A DNA stretch of 47,329 bases from Streptomyces sp. ST2-7A (GCF_021390475.1 NZ_JAJUWS010000050.1:1-47329); one strand, 5' to 3'. Positions 8,104 to 16,710 are shown, numbered from the stretch's first letter. Notes: a model not told the origin generated them from the sequence alone. Program-made: numbers and translations.

Positions 8104-9699
8104 TCACAGCGGGATGTTCCCGTGCTTCTTCGGTGGCAACTGCTCCCGCTTGGCGTGCAGGGTGCGCAGGCCGCGCACGATGTGCCGGCGGGTCTCCGAG
8201 GGCATCACCACGGCGTCCACGTACCCGCGCTCGGCGGCCACGTACGGGTTGAGGAGGGCGTCCTCGTACTCGGCGGTGAGGCGGGCGCGCAGCTCCTCGC
8301 GCCCGGCGTCGTCCTCCACGGCGGCCAGGGCGCGCCGGTGCAGGATGTTCACCGCGCCCTGCGCGCCCATGACCGCGACCTGCGCGGTGGGCCAGGCCAG
8401 GTTCAGGTCCGCGCCCAGGTGCTTGGAGCCCATCACGTCGTAGGCGCCGCCGAACGCCTTGCGGGTGATCACGGTGATCAGCGGCACGGTGGCCTCGGCG
8501 TAGGCGTAGATCAGTTTGGCGCCGCGCCGGATGATGCCGCTGTACTCCTGATCGGTGCCGGGCAGGAAGCCGGGCACGTCCACGAAGGTGAGGACCGGGA
8601 CGTTGAAGGCGTCACAGGTTCGCACGAAGCGGGCGGCCTTCTCCGAGGCGTCGATGTCCAGGCAGCCGGCGAACCGCATCGGCTGGTTGGCGACCACGCC
8701 CACCGGCCGTCCCTCCACTCGGCCGAAGCCGGTGACGATGTTGGGCGCGAACATCGCCTGCGTCTCGAGGAACTCCCCGTCGTCCAGGATCAGTTCGATG
8801 ACCCGGTGCATGTCGTAGGGCTGGTTGGCCGAGTCCGGGATGATGGTGTCCAGCTCGCGGTCGGCCTCGGAGACCTCGAGGTCGGCCTCCTCGGGGAAGG
8901 CGGGCGCCTCGGAGAGGTTGTTCGAGGGCAGGTGCGAGAGCAGCGCCTTCACCCAGTCGATGGCGTCCTTCTCGTCGCCCGCCATGTAGTGCGCCACGCC
9001 GGAGGTGGTGTTGTGGGTGCGGGCGCCGCCCAGTTCCTCGAAGCCCACGTCCTCCCCGGTGACCGTCTTGATCACGTCCGGTCCGGTGATGAACATGTGC
9101 GAGGTCTGATCGACCATCACGGTGAAGTCGGTGATCGCGGGGGAGTAGACCGCGCCGCCCGCGCAGGGGCCCATGATCAGCGAGATCTGCGGCACCACCC
9201 CGGAGGCGTGGACGTTGCGCCGGAAGATCTCGGCGAACAGACCGAGTGCCGCCACGCCCTCCTGGATCCGGGCCCCGCCGCCGTCGTTGATGCCGATCAC
9301 GGGACAGCCGGTCTTCAGCGCGAAGTCCATCACCTTGACGATCTTCTCGCCGTACACCTCGCCCAGCGAACCGCCGAAGACCGTGAAGTCCTGCGAGTAC
9401 ACGCACACCGGACGGCCGTCCACCGTGCCGTAACCGGTCACCACGCCATCCCCGTACGGGCGATTGCGCTCGATCCCGAAATTGGTCGAACGATGACGGG
9501 CGAATTCGTCCAACTCGGTGAAGGAACCCTCGTCCAACAGCAGTTCCACCCGTTCCCGGGCGGTCAGCTTCCCCTTGGCGTGCTGCTTCTCGACCGCCCG
9601 CGCGGAGCCCGCCTGCGCGGCTTCCTCCGTCCGCCGCCGGAAGTCGGCGATCTTGCCCGCGGTCGTGTGGATATCGGGCCGGATTTCCTGTTCGGGCAC
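8104..9699 (-). CDS. pccB: Propionyl/acyl-CoA carboxylase beta subunit (carboxyltransferase)
   Basis: A 531-residue carboxyltransferase that moves the carboxyl group from biotin on an alpha subunit to propionyl-CoA (or related acyl-CoA), supplying methylmalonyl-CoA. It is full length for the family, with both crotonase-like halves. Visible motifs include SQDFTVFGGSLGEVY, GINDGGGARIQEGV and GFLPGTDQEYSGIIRRGAK. D421 lies in AFGGAYDVMG; the matching Asp in characterised Streptomyces PccB is linked to propionyl-CoA preference, which favours PccB over an acetyl-CoA-specific subunit (inference). The GTG start at 9699 has an AGGAG site. The biotinylated alpha subunit is not in the window. The biotin ligase is divergent next door, across 136 bp that hold both promoters. 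Confidence 0.95.
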   Translation of the reverse strand: MPEQEIRPDIHTTAGKIADFRRRTEEAAQAGSARAVEKQHAKGKLTARERVELLLDEGSFTELDEFARHRSTNFGIERNRPYGDGVVTGYGTVDGRPVCVYSQDFTVFGGSLGEVYGEKIVKVMDFALKTGCPVIGINDGGGARIQEGVAALGLFAEIFRRNVHASGVVPQISLIMGPCAGGAVYSPAITDFTVMVDQTSHMFITGPDVIKTVTGEDVGFEELGGARTHNTTSGVAHYMAGDEKDAIDWVKALLSHLPSNNLSEAPAFPEEADLEVSEADRELDTIIPDSANQPYDMHRVIELILDDGEFLETQAMFAPNIVTGFGRVEGRPVGVVANQPMRFAGCLDIDASEKAARFVRTCDAFNVPVLTFVDVPGFLPGTDQEYSGIIRRGAKLIYAYAEATVPLITVITRKAFGGAYDVMGSKHLGADLNLAWPTAQVAVMGAQGAVNILHRRALAAVEDDAGREELRARLTAEYEDALLNPYVAAERGYVDAVVMPSETRRHIVRGLRTLHAKREQLPPKKHGNIPL

Positions 9700-9741
9700 G
9701 GGCTGCGGCTCCTACTCGTCCTCGGGTGGCTACCGATCCGT

Positions 9742-9747
9742 AGGTTA
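9742..9747 (-). promoter_or_regulatory. -10 box for pccB
   Basis: TAACCT on the minus strand gives a predicted start near 9735 and a leader of about 36 nt carrying the AGGAG site of pccB. The -35 region is weak. Confidence 0.45.
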
Positions 9748-9822
9748 GCGTCGCGGAAGCTCTCCGACAGTGCGGCGTTGGACACACCGGGCGGGGACGA
9801 ACGGACCCCATTCGATCCCTCT

Positions 9823-9828
9823 TACCCT
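9823..9828 (+). promoter_or_regulatory. -10 box for a leaderless birA transcript
   Basis: TACCCT ends 7 nt before the birA ATG, and no ribosome binding site is present between them. Confidence 0.55.
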
Positions 9829-9835
9829 CTTGACC

Positions 9836-10717
9836 ATGACACCACCCGCCGACGGGCGCTGGACCGATCTCGACCGCCCCCCGCTGAACGCCGGCGCGCT
9901 GCGCCGCGCGCTCACCGCCCCCGCCGGTCCCTGGGCCGCCCTGGAGGTCCTGGAGAGCACCGGCTCCACCAACGCCGACCTCGTCGAACGCGCCCGGGCC
10001 GGCACCGCCGTCCCCGGCACCGTCCTGATCGCCGAGGAGCAGACCGGTGGACGCGGTCGGCTGGGCCGCAGCTGGAACGCCCCGGCCCGCTCCGGCCTCT
10101 TCCTCTCCGTCCTGCTCTCCCCCCGGGCCCCCGGCGAGCGCTGGGGCTGGCTCCCGCTGCTCGCCGGTGTCGCCGCCGCCGAGGCCCTGGCCCGCGCCGC
10201 CGGCGTCGACACCGCCCTGAAGTGGCCCAACGATCTGCTGATCACCGTGGAGGGCGAGGAGCGCAAGGCCGGTGGGATCCTCGCCGAGCGCGTGCCCACC
10301 CCCGCCGGGGAGCCCCTGGTCGTGCTCGGCGTCGGTATCAACGTCAGCCTGCGCGCCGACGAACTGCCCGTGCCCGGCGCCGGGTCCCTCGTCCTGGCCG
10401 GGGCGCCCGGCACCGACCGGGACCCGCTGCTGCGCGCGGTGTTGCGCACCCTCGCCGATCGCCTCCGCCGATGGGAGGAGGCCGGCGGCGACCCGGTGAC
10501 GAGCGGGGTCAGCGGCGCGTACACGGCGGGCTGCGCCACCCTCGACCGCGAGGTGCGGGCCGAACTGCCCGGCGGCGACGAGGTGATCGGCCGCGCCGTC
10601 GCCCTGGACGGGGACGGCCGGCTGGTCATCCGCACCGGGGACGGCACCCGCCGGGCCGTCTCCGCCGCCGACGTGGTGCATCTGCGCGCCCGTCCGACGG
10701 GGGCCGGGCAGGGATGA
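9836..10717 (+). CDS. birA: Biotin--[acetyl-CoA-carboxylase] ligase
   Basis: A 293-residue cytoplasmic enzyme that activates biotin with ATP and attaches it to carboxyl-carrier lysines. Visible motifs are the substrate helix STGSTNADL, the biotin/ATP loop GGRGRLGRSWNAP, KWPNDL with the conserved catalytic lysine, and KAGGILAE, followed by a C-terminal SH3-like domain of about 50 residues. There is no N-terminal helix-turn-helix, so it is a monofunctional ligase and not a repressor. I chose ATG 9836, 7 nt after a TACCCT box; an in-frame ATG 66 nt upstream would precede the promoter. It is divergent to pccB, whose holoenzyme needs this modification. Confidence 0.93.
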   Translation: MTPPADGRWTDLDRPPLNAGALRRALTAPAGPWAALEVLESTGSTNADLVERARAGTAVPGTVLIAEEQTGGRGRLGRSWNAPARSGLFLSVLLSPRAPGERWGWLPLLAGVAAAEALARAAGVDTALKWPNDLLITVEGEERKAGGILAERVPTPAGEPLVVLGVGINVSLRADELPVPGAGSLVLAGAPGTDRDPLLRAVLRTLADRLRRWEEAGGDPVTSGVSGAYTAGCATLDREVRAELPGGDEVIGRAVALDGDGRLVIRTGDGTRRAVSAADVVHLRARPTGAGQG

Positions 10718-10749
10718 ACGACCCACGCCGCCGTCCGGACGGCCCCGGC

Positions 10750-10777
10750 GTGACGCACCGCACATCTGCCGTAGGGT
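10750..10777 (+). promoter_or_regulatory. Promoter of the adenylate cyclase gene
   Basis: GTGACG (10750-10755) is followed after 16 bp by TAGGGT (10772-10777). The predicted start coincides with the GTG at 10784. Confidence 0.6.
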
Positions 10778-10783
10778 GGTGCG

Positions 10784-12121
10784 GTGACGCCGCGCGCAGG
10801 GTGCGGTGGATCGGAACGGCAGGGGCAGTGCACAGCGGAGCGACCTCCACCCGGACCCCCGTCCGGCCGGCGCGGACGGTGGGTCGCGATCGTGGCTGAG
10901 CCGGAGCTCCCCGAGGGGGCGGGAGCCGGATCGTCGACGGCCGGGCCCACCGAACCGCCATCGGTCCCCGGGGTGTCCCCCGACGCCCCGGCCGACGCCG
11001 ACGGCACGCCCGCCCCGACCGACGCGGACCCCGAGCACGGCACGGCCCCGTCCGACGCCCCGCCGCGGGGCGACGGGGACGGTGCGGCCGAGGAGGGCGA
11101 CGACACCATCGCCCTGCGCCTGGAGCAGCTGATCATCGGCTCCGAGCGGCAGTACACCCCCTACCAGGCGGCCCGCACCGCCGACGTCCCGATGGACCTG
11201 GCCTCCCGCTTCTGGCGTGCCATGGGCTTCCCCGATGTCGGGCAGGCCAAGGCGCTCACCGAGGCCGACGTGCTGGCGCTGCGCCGGCTCGCCGGTCTGG
11301 TCGAGGCGGGTCTGCTCAGCGAGTCGATGGCGGTGCAGGTCGCCCGGTCCACCGGTCAGACCACGGCCCGGCTGGCGGACTGGCAGATCGACTCCTTCCT
11401 GGAGGGGCTGACCGAGCCGCCGGAGCCCGGCATGACCCGCTCCGACGTGGCCTACCCCCTGGTCGAGCTGCTGCTGCCGGAGCTGGAGGAGTTCCTGGTC
11501 TACGTCTGGCGCCGTCAGTTGGCCGCCGCCACCGGACGGGTGTTGCAGGCCCAGGACGACGCGGAGATGGTGGACCGGCGCCTCGCCGTGGCCTTCGCCG
11601 ACCTCGTCGGCTTCACCCGGCTGACCCGCCGGCTGGAGGAGGAGGAACTCGGCGAGCTGGTCGAGAACTTCGAGACCACCGCCGCCGACCTGGTCGCCGC
11701 CCGGGGCGGTCGGCTGATCAAGACCCTCGGCGACGAGGTGCTCTACGCCGCGGACGACCCCGCCATCGCCGCCGCCATCGGTCTGGAACTGGTGGAGACC
11801 CTGGCGGACGATCCGAAGATTCCGCAGATCCGGGTCGGCATCGCCTTCGGCACCGTCACCACCCGCATGGGCGATGTCTTCGGCAACACCGTCAACCTGG
11901 CCAGCCGACTGACCTCGATAGCGCCCAAGGACGCCGTCCTGGTGGACGAGGCGATGCGCGAGGAGCTGACGGCGGTCGGCGCCGCGCCGCACTCGGAGAA
12001 GGAGGCGGACGAACGGCCCGCCGGAGTCGCCCCGTACCGCTTCGGGCTGCGTCCCATGTACCGGCGGCCGGTGCGCGGCCTGGGCGTGGTCGAGCCCTGG
12101 ATCCTCTCCCGCCGCTCCTGA
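10784..12121 (+). CDS. cya: Class III adenylate cyclase
   Basis: A cytoplasmic cyclase making cAMP from ATP. After a Pro/Asp-rich N-terminus of about 105 residues comes a helical regulatory domain (LRLEQLIIGSERQYTPYQ...), then the cyclase domain. Metal-binding aspartates are D273 (FADLVGF) and D317 (TLGDEV). K313 and D364 (MGDVFGN) are the adenine-selecting pair, and N371 and R375 (NLASR) the transition-state residues. All key positions are present, so it should be active on ATP. The N-terminal domain resembles the autoinhibitory part of Rv1264-type cyclases. GTG 10784 would be a leaderless start; the first 36 codons have poor third-position GC, so GTG 10892 (409 residues) is a real alternative. 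Confidence 0.9.
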   Translation: MTPRAGCGGSERQGQCTAERPPPGPPSGRRGRWVAIVAEPELPEGAGAGSSTAGPTEPPSVPGVSPDAPADADGTPAPTDADPEHGTAPSDAPPRGDGDGAAEEGDDTIALRLEQLIIGSERQYTPYQAARTADVPMDLASRFWRAMGFPDVGQAKALTEADVLALRRLAGLVEAGLLSESMAVQVARSTGQTTARLADWQIDSFLEGLTEPPEPGMTRSDVAYPLVELLLPELEEFLVYVWRRQLAAATGRVLQAQDDAEMVDRRLAVAFADLVGFTRLTRRLEEEELGELVENFETTAADLVAARGGRLIKTLGDEVLYAADDPAIAAAIGLELVETLADDPKIPQIRVGIAFGTVTTRMGDVFGNTVNLASRLTSIAPKDAVLVDEAMREELTAVGAAPHSEKEADERPAGVAPYRFGLRPMYRRPVRGLGVVEPWILSRRS

Positions 12122-12256
12122 GTCCGAGTCGTCCCCGCCCCGCCGGTCCCCGTCCGCCCCCGGACACCCCTCCGCCGGCCGCCCCCGCCTCCGGGGCGGA
12201 CCGGCGTCGTGCGATGATGCCCCGGTTCGGTGAGCGATCGTTAACCGGAGGCGGAT

Positions 12257-13129
12257 GTGACGGACGGGACGAACAGCACGCGCGAGGGTGCCGGGAGCGG
12301 CACGGACGCCCTCGGAGGGGGAGGCGACGGGGTCGGCGCGCCCGTCCGGCACGGGGAGTGGTTGGAGATCCGCCGGCACGGCGCGGTGGCCGAGCTGGTG
12401 ATGGACCGCCGCACCGCCATGAACGCCGTCTCCACCGCCTTCGCCCGGGACATCGCCGCGGCCTGCGCCGCGCTGGCCGCCGACCGTTCGGTGTCGGTGA
12501 CCGTCCTGTCCTCCTCCCACGAACGCGCCTTCTGCGTCGGCGCTGACCTCAAGGAGCGCAACTCCCTGAGCGACGCCGAACTGACCCGGCAACGGCCGAT
12601 CGCCCGCTCCGCCTACACCGGCGTGCTGGAACTGCCGATGCCCACGATCGCGGCCGTCCACGGCTGGGCGCTGGGCGGCGGCTTCGAGTTGGCGCTCTCC
12701 TGCGACCTGATCGTCGCCGACGACACCGCCGTGGTCGCCCTGCCGGAGGTCTCGGTCGGGGTCGTGCCGGGCGGCGGCGGCACCCAGCTGCTGCCCCGCC
12801 GGGTGGGCGCGGCCCGGGCGGCCGAGCTGATCTTCACCGCTCGCCGGGTCGAGGCGGAGGAGGCCCGCGAGCTGGGCCTGGTGGACCTGCGGGTGCCCGC
12901 CGGCCGGGCCCGGGCCGAGGCCCTGGAGCTGGCCGACCGGATCGCGGTCAACTCCCCGGTGGGTCTGCGCGCCGCCAAGCGGGCCCTGCGCACCGGCTGG
13001 GGCACCGACCTGCGCGCGGGGCTGGAGATCGAGGACGCGGCGTGGCGCACGGTGGCCTTCTCCGGGGACCGGGCCGAGGGCGTGGCGGCCTTCAACGAGA
13101 AGCGTTCGCCCCGCTGGCCGGGGGAATGA
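12257..13129 (+). CDS. Enoyl-CoA hydratase/isomerase family protein
   Basis: A 290-residue crotonase-fold protein, probably hydrating 2-enoyl-CoA in fatty acid or branched-chain catabolism. After a Gly-rich N-terminus of about 35 residues come the CoA and oxyanion-hole segment RAFCVGADLKERN, GGGFELALSCDL with the first catalytic Glu, and LPEVSVGVVPGGGGTQLLPR with the second. Both catalytic glutamates are present, which favours hydratase activity over an isomerase lacking one. The GTG start at 12257 has GGAGG six nt upstream. It lies in a plus-strand run with the cyclase and the GGDEF gene. The physiological substrate cannot be read from the sequence. Confidence 0.88.
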   Translation: MTDGTNSTREGAGSGTDALGGGGDGVGAPVRHGEWLEIRRHGAVAELVMDRRTAMNAVSTAFARDIAAACAALAADRSVSVTVLSSSHERAFCVGADLKERNSLSDAELTRQRPIARSAYTGVLELPMPTIAAVHGWALGGGFELALSCDLIVADDTAVVALPEVSVGVVPGGGGTQLLPRRVGAARAAELIFTARRVEAEEARELGLVDLRVPAGRARAEALELADRIAVNSPVGLRAAKRALRTGWGTDLRAGLEIEDAAWRTVAFSGDRAEGVAAFNEKRSPRWPGE

Positions 13130-13240
13130 CCCGGGGAGCGGGCCGGAGGCGACCGGTTTCCGGGTCGTGCGTCCCGGCCCCGGGGGCGCACAGGGCGCGC
13201 GCAGAGGCACAAGGGGAGCGCGAAAGCGCCTTCCCGGCCA

Positions 13241-13246
13241 TAACCT
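13241..13246 (+). promoter_or_regulatory. -10 box for the GGDEF gene (leaderless)
   Basis: TAACCT ends 6 nt before the ATG at 13253, without a ribosome binding site. Confidence 0.5.
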
Positions 13247-13252
13247 TGCGAC

Positions 13253-14563
13253 ATGAACGAGGACCGTCGGCTCCGGGCCGTCACACGGTTGGCGGAGGGA
13301 CTGGCCGGAACCACGGGGCTTCCCGAGGCCGCCCGCCTGGTGGCCGAGCACACGCGTGAGGCACTGGCGGCGGATTCCGTCGCGGTCCTCCTCGCCGACG
13401 TCGCCCGCCGCCCGCGTCCCGGGCGACGTCCGGTTCCGCTGCGTCCGCTGGCCATAGCCGGGTCGCCCGGGGCCGGCCTCATCGCCCCCGGCCGACGCCC
13501 CGATTCCCGCCGGGCCACCGTGCCCCTGCCCGTGACCGACCGGCTGCGCGGTGAACTGCGCGCCCGTCGCGCGTCCGGCGACCCGGCCTTCGCCGATGCC
13601 GACCTGGAGCTCCTGCGTGCCATCGCCGCCCTCGCCGGAACCGCCCTCATCCAGCAGGAACGTCTCGACGAGGCCCACCGGCTCGCCCGCACCGACGCCC
13701 TCACGGGCCTGGCCAACCGGCGTCTCGCCGACGATCGCCTCGCCGAGGCCCTGGCCGAACACCACCGCGAGGGCACCGTCGTCTGCCTGGCGGTCTTCGA
13801 CCTCAACGGCCTCAAGCAGGTCAACGACACCCTCGGTCACGCCACCGGTGACCGCCTCCTGCGGGCCTTCGCGGACCTGTTGACGGAGACCGCCCGCCGC
13901 CTGCCCGGCGCCCTCGCCGCCCGCCTGGGCGGCGACGAGTTCTGCGTCGTCACCATCGGGACCGGCGGCGACGAACTGCTCGCCGCCGCCCGGCACATCT
14001 GCCGTCGCGCCGCCGCCCCCGGCTTCGCCGGCATACCCGCCCCGCCGCCGCCCGGAGGCACGACGGGACGCGACGGAGTCGGGGGAGGCGGCGAGGCGGG
14101 CGGGGGCACCGCCGGCGGGGGCGACGCCGGGGCCCGCACCGGGGAACACGGCATGGAGGGGGGGAGTGCCGAGGGCGACAGCCCCCCTCGACCCGCCGCG
14201 GCCCGACCGGCCGCGGCCCGACCGGCCGCCGGTACCGCCGCGGCCCGTGCCGGCCGGATCGCGGGCGGCACCGGCGGCACCGGCGGCGCCGCCTGCGGCC
14301 TCGCCGGTACCGACGAGCCCATCGGCCCACCGCTGACCGCCCGCCGCCTGCTCCGCCTGGCCGACGCCGCCCAGTACCGGGCCAAGACCGACGGCCTCCT
14401 CGAACCCGTGGTCGCCGGTCGCGGAGCCGTCGGCCGCGAGGTGGTCCGGTTGGCCGACGCCGCCGCTCCGCGCACCCCCGATCGTCGTGCGCTGCGGGGC
14501 GGGGCCGGACCCCGGGCGGCGGTGCGCGCCGCACCACGTGACGGGCCGCGATTCACCCCGTAG
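13253..14563 (+). CDS. GAF-GGDEF protein, probable diguanylate cyclase with an internal insertion
   Basis: A 436-residue protein with an N-terminal GAF-like domain (about 1-140, EGLAGTTGLPEAARLVAEHT...) and a GGDEF domain starting at DALTGLANRR. The active site GGDEF is intact at 226-230, so c-di-GMP synthesis is plausible. No RxxD inhibitory site is present five residues upstream. The domain is broken by some 85 residues of Gly/Pro/Ala-rich sequence (about 257-340), including a duplicated 15-nt unit, before the fold resumes at AACGLAGT and LADAAQYRAK. The C-terminal 55 residues are Arg/Ala-rich. There are no transmembrane segments. In Streptomyces c-di-GMP controls development through BldD; whether this enzyme contributes is unknown. 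Confidence 0.85.
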   Translation: MNEDRRLRAVTRLAEGLAGTTGLPEAARLVAEHTREALAADSVAVLLADVARRPRPGRRPVPLRPLAIAGSPGAGLIAPGRRPDSRRATVPLPVTDRLRGELRARRASGDPAFADADLELLRAIAALAGTALIQQERLDEAHRLARTDALTGLANRRLADDRLAEALAEHHREGTVVCLAVFDLNGLKQVNDTLGHATGDRLLRAFADLLTETARRLPGALAARLGGDEFCVVTIGTGGDELLAAARHICRRAAAPGFAGIPAPPPPGGTTGRDGVGGGGEAGGGTAGGGDAGARTGEHGMEGGSAEGDSPPRPAAARPAAARPAAGTAAARAGRIAGGTGGTGGAACGLAGTDEPIGPPLTARRLLRLADAAQYRAKTDGLLEPVVAGRGAVGREVVRLADAAAPRTPDRRALRGGAGPRAAVRAAPRDGPRFTP

Positions 14564-14566
14564 GGT
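14538..14566 (+). promoter_or_regulatory. Promoter of hutH
   Basis: GTGACG (14538-14543), a 17-bp spacer, and TAGGGT (14561-14566) give a near-consensus housekeeping promoter inside the 3' end of the GGDEF gene. The ATG lies 8 nt after the -10 box, so the transcript is probably leaderless. Confidence 0.65.
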
Positions 14567-14574
14567 GCGTGAAT

Positions 14575-16194
14575 ATGTCCATGCACACCGTGGTGGTGAA
14601 CCCGGCCGGCACGACGCCCGCGGACGTCCTCGCCGTCGCCCGGCACGACGCCCCCGTCCGCATCCCCGACCGCACCCTGACCGCCGTCGCGGCCTCCCGC
14701 CGGATCATCGACGAACTCGCCGCCGGTCCCGACCCCGTCTACGGAGTCTCCACCGGCTTCGGCGCCCTCGCCGTCCGGCACATCGCCCCCGAACTGCGGG
14801 TCCGGCTCCAACACCACATCGTCCGCTCGCACGCCGCCGGTATCGGTCCCCGGGTCGAGCGGGAGGTGGTCCGGGCGCTGATGTTCCTGCGCCTGAAGAC
14901 CCTGTGCTCGGGCCGCACCGGCGTCCGCCCCGTCGTCGTCCGGGCCCTCGCCGACCTGCTCAACGCCGGCATCACCCCCGTCGTCCACGAGTACGGCTCG
15001 CTCGGCTGCTCCGGCGACCTCGCCCCGCTGGCCCACTGCGCCCTCACCCTCCTCGGTGAGGGGGAAGCCGAGGGCGCCGACGGCCGGGTCCGCCCCGCGG
15101 CCGACCTCCTCGCCGAGCACGGCCTCGCCCCTCTCGAACTCCACGAGAAGGAGGGCCTGGCGCTGCTCAACGGCACCGACGGGATGCTCGGGATGCTCCT
15201 GATGGCCTGCGCGGACCTCGAGATCCTGCACACCGCCGCCGACATCACCGCAGCCCTGACGCTGGAGGCGCTGATGGGCACCGACCGTGTTCTGGACCCC
15301 GCGCTGCACGCCCTGCGGCCGCACCCGGGTCAGGCCGCCTCCGCCGGGATCATGCGCCGCGTGGTGGCCGGCTCCGAACTCCTCGGCCACCACCAGGACG
15401 ACGAGCCGCGCGTCCAGGACGCCTACTCCGTGCGCTGCGCGCCGCAGGTCTCCGGTGCCGGCCGGGACACCCTCGCACACGCCCGCCTGGTCGCCGAACG
15501 CGAACTCGCCGCGGCCGTGGACAACCCGGTGGTCCTCTTCGACGTGCTGGACGAACCGGACGCCGCGCGGGTGGACAACCCCGACCGGGCGGGCATGGGG
15601 CGGGTGGAGTCCAACGGCAACTTCCACGGCGCCCCCGTGGGCTACGTGCTCGACTTCCTCGCCATCTCCGTCGCCGACCTCGCCTCGATCGCCGAGCGCC
15701 GCACCGACCGACTGCTGGACCGCCGGCGCTCGCACGGCCTGCCCGCCTTCCTCGCCGACGACCCCGGCGTGGACTCCGGCCTGATGATCGCCCAGTACAC
15801 CCAGGCGGGGTTGGTCTCCGAACTCAAGCGGCTCGCCGTGCCGGCCTCGGTGGACTCCATCCCCTCCTCGGCGATGCAGGAGGACCACGTCTCGATGGGC
15901 TGGTCGGCCGCCCGCAAGCTGCGCACCGCCGTGGACGGGCTGGCCCGGGTGATCGGGATCGAACTGTGCGCCGCGACCCGGGCCCTGGAGTTGCGGGAGG
16001 CGGCGGAGGGCCGGCGGCCGGGCCCGGCGGCCCGCGCGGTGGTGGAGGCGCTGCGCGCGGCGGGTGCGCCGGGGCCGGGGCCCGACCGTCACCTGGCGCC
16101 GGAACTGGAGGCGGCGACCGGGTTCGTCCGCTCGGGGGCGCTCACCCGGGCGGTGGAGGGGGTCACCGGACCCCTGGCGTCGACGGGGGAGTGA
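14575..16194 (+). CDS. hutH: Histidine ammonia-lyase
   Basis: A 539-residue enzyme that deaminates L-histidine to urocanate, the first step of histidine use. The self-processing MIO cofactor loop is C145-S146-G147 in GSLGCSGDLAPLAH; I recall that Cys in place of the usual Ala is normal for streptomycete HutH. Other family motifs are GNFHGAP, RTDRLLD and SSAMQEDHVSMGW. An extra Asp/Pro-rich stretch of 20 residues (323-342) separates DNPVVLF from RVESNGNFHG, where relatives join these almost directly. I chose ATG 14575 because of the -10 box at 14561; GTG 14569 and ATG 14581 are alternatives. No other hut gene is adjacent, as in other streptomycetes. Confidence 0.95.
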   Translation: MSMHTVVVNPAGTTPADVLAVARHDAPVRIPDRTLTAVAASRRIIDELAAGPDPVYGVSTGFGALAVRHIAPELRVRLQHHIVRSHAAGIGPRVEREVVRALMFLRLKTLCSGRTGVRPVVVRALADLLNAGITPVVHEYGSLGCSGDLAPLAHCALTLLGEGEAEGADGRVRPAADLLAEHGLAPLELHEKEGLALLNGTDGMLGMLLMACADLEILHTAADITAALTLEALMGTDRVLDPALHALRPHPGQAASAGIMRRVVAGSELLGHHQDDEPRVQDAYSVRCAPQVSGAGRDTLAHARLVAERELAAAVDNPVVLFDVLDEPDAARVDNPDRAGMGRVESNGNFHGAPVGYVLDFLAISVADLASIAERRTDRLLDRRRSHGLPAFLADDPGVDSGLMIAQYTQAGLVSELKRLAVPASVDSIPSSAMQEDHVSMGWSAARKLRTAVDGLARVIGIELCAATRALELREAAEGRRPGPAARAVVEALRAAGAPGPGPDRHLAPELEAATGFVRSGALTRAVEGVTGPLASTGE

Positions 16195-16217
16195 CCCCGG
16201 GGCGGTGCACGGGGACC

Positions 16218-16244
16218 GGCCGGCCGGGACGGGCTCTGCCGGCC
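16218..16244 (+). terminator. Possible terminator after hutH
   Basis: GGCCGGC (16218-16224) pairs with GCCGGCC (16238-16244) about 25 nt after the stop, followed by GAAAAC. The stem is short and the loop is 13 nt. Confidence 0.35.
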
Positions 16245-16273
16245 GAAAACGATCCCCTGATCGGGTTGATGAT

Positions 16274-16287
16274 GTGACAGATGTCAC
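16274..16287. promoter_or_regulatory. Palindrome GTGACAGATGTCAC, possible Crp site
   Basis: This is a perfect 6+2+6 palindrome in the gene-free stretch after hutH. It fits GTG-N6-GNCAC, the motif reported for Streptomyces coelicolor Crp, on both strands because of its symmetry. No start codon lies close by, so the target is unclear. Confidence 0.4.
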
Positions 16288-16406
16288 GTTTGAAAAGCGG
16301 TTGATCAGGAGAGAGGAATCCGGCGGAACGGATCATTCCGATCCGGCACCCGAGGGGGCGTGGCGAACCGATCGGCGTGCGGAAAGGGACGGGGAGCGAA
16401 CCCCTG

Positions 16407-16604
16407 TCAGTCGGTGGGCGCCCGTGGCGCCGACGGTCCGGGGCCCTCCACGGACTCGCTCACCGTGCCGATGCCGGGCGTGCCCTCCCCCGTGTCCGGC
16501 CCGGCATGGGCCGACGGCATCAACCACACCCCGCACAACACGACCGCGGACACGACGCCCGTCATCAGGGGGCGGCGATCGGACATACGGCGGTGCTCGG
16601 CCAC
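16407..16604 (-). CDS. Small secreted protein of unknown function
   Basis: A 65-residue ORF from GTG 16604, which has GGGAG six nt upstream; ATG 16586 would give 59 residues. It has a basic n-region, the hydrophobic core VVSAVVLCGVWLM and a cleavage motif SAHA, leaving a mature peptide of about 31 Gly/Pro/Thr-rich residues with no Cys. I do not recognise the family. The good ribosome site and clean signal peptide support a real gene, but the mature part has no recognisable motif. Confidence 0.6.
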   Translation of the reverse strand: MAEHRRMSDRRPLMTGVVSAVVLCGVWLMPSAHAGPDTGEGTPGIGTVSESVEGPGPSAPRAPTD

Positions 16605-16697
16605 GGGTGCTCCCGGGTAGTGCTGAGGTTCGCGGGCGTGGTGGGCGATGTTACGGCGCGTCGCGGGTCGCGGGGAAGACACGACCGGGGACGGGCA

Positions 16698-16703
16698 TAC
16701 CCT
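16698..16703 (+). promoter_or_regulatory. -10 box for the acidic protein gene (leaderless)
   Basis: TACCCT ends 7 nt before the ATG at 16711, and the spacer is C-rich without a ribosome binding site. Confidence 0.55.
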
Positions 16704-16710
16704 CACCCCC

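Noticed and set aside
8612..14149. A very long minus-strand open frame antisense to pccB, birA, cya, enoyl-CoA hydratase and the GGDEF gene
   Set aside because: It is Gly/Arg-rich with no domain, and lies opposite well-supported genes. Long antisense frames are a by-product of high GC.
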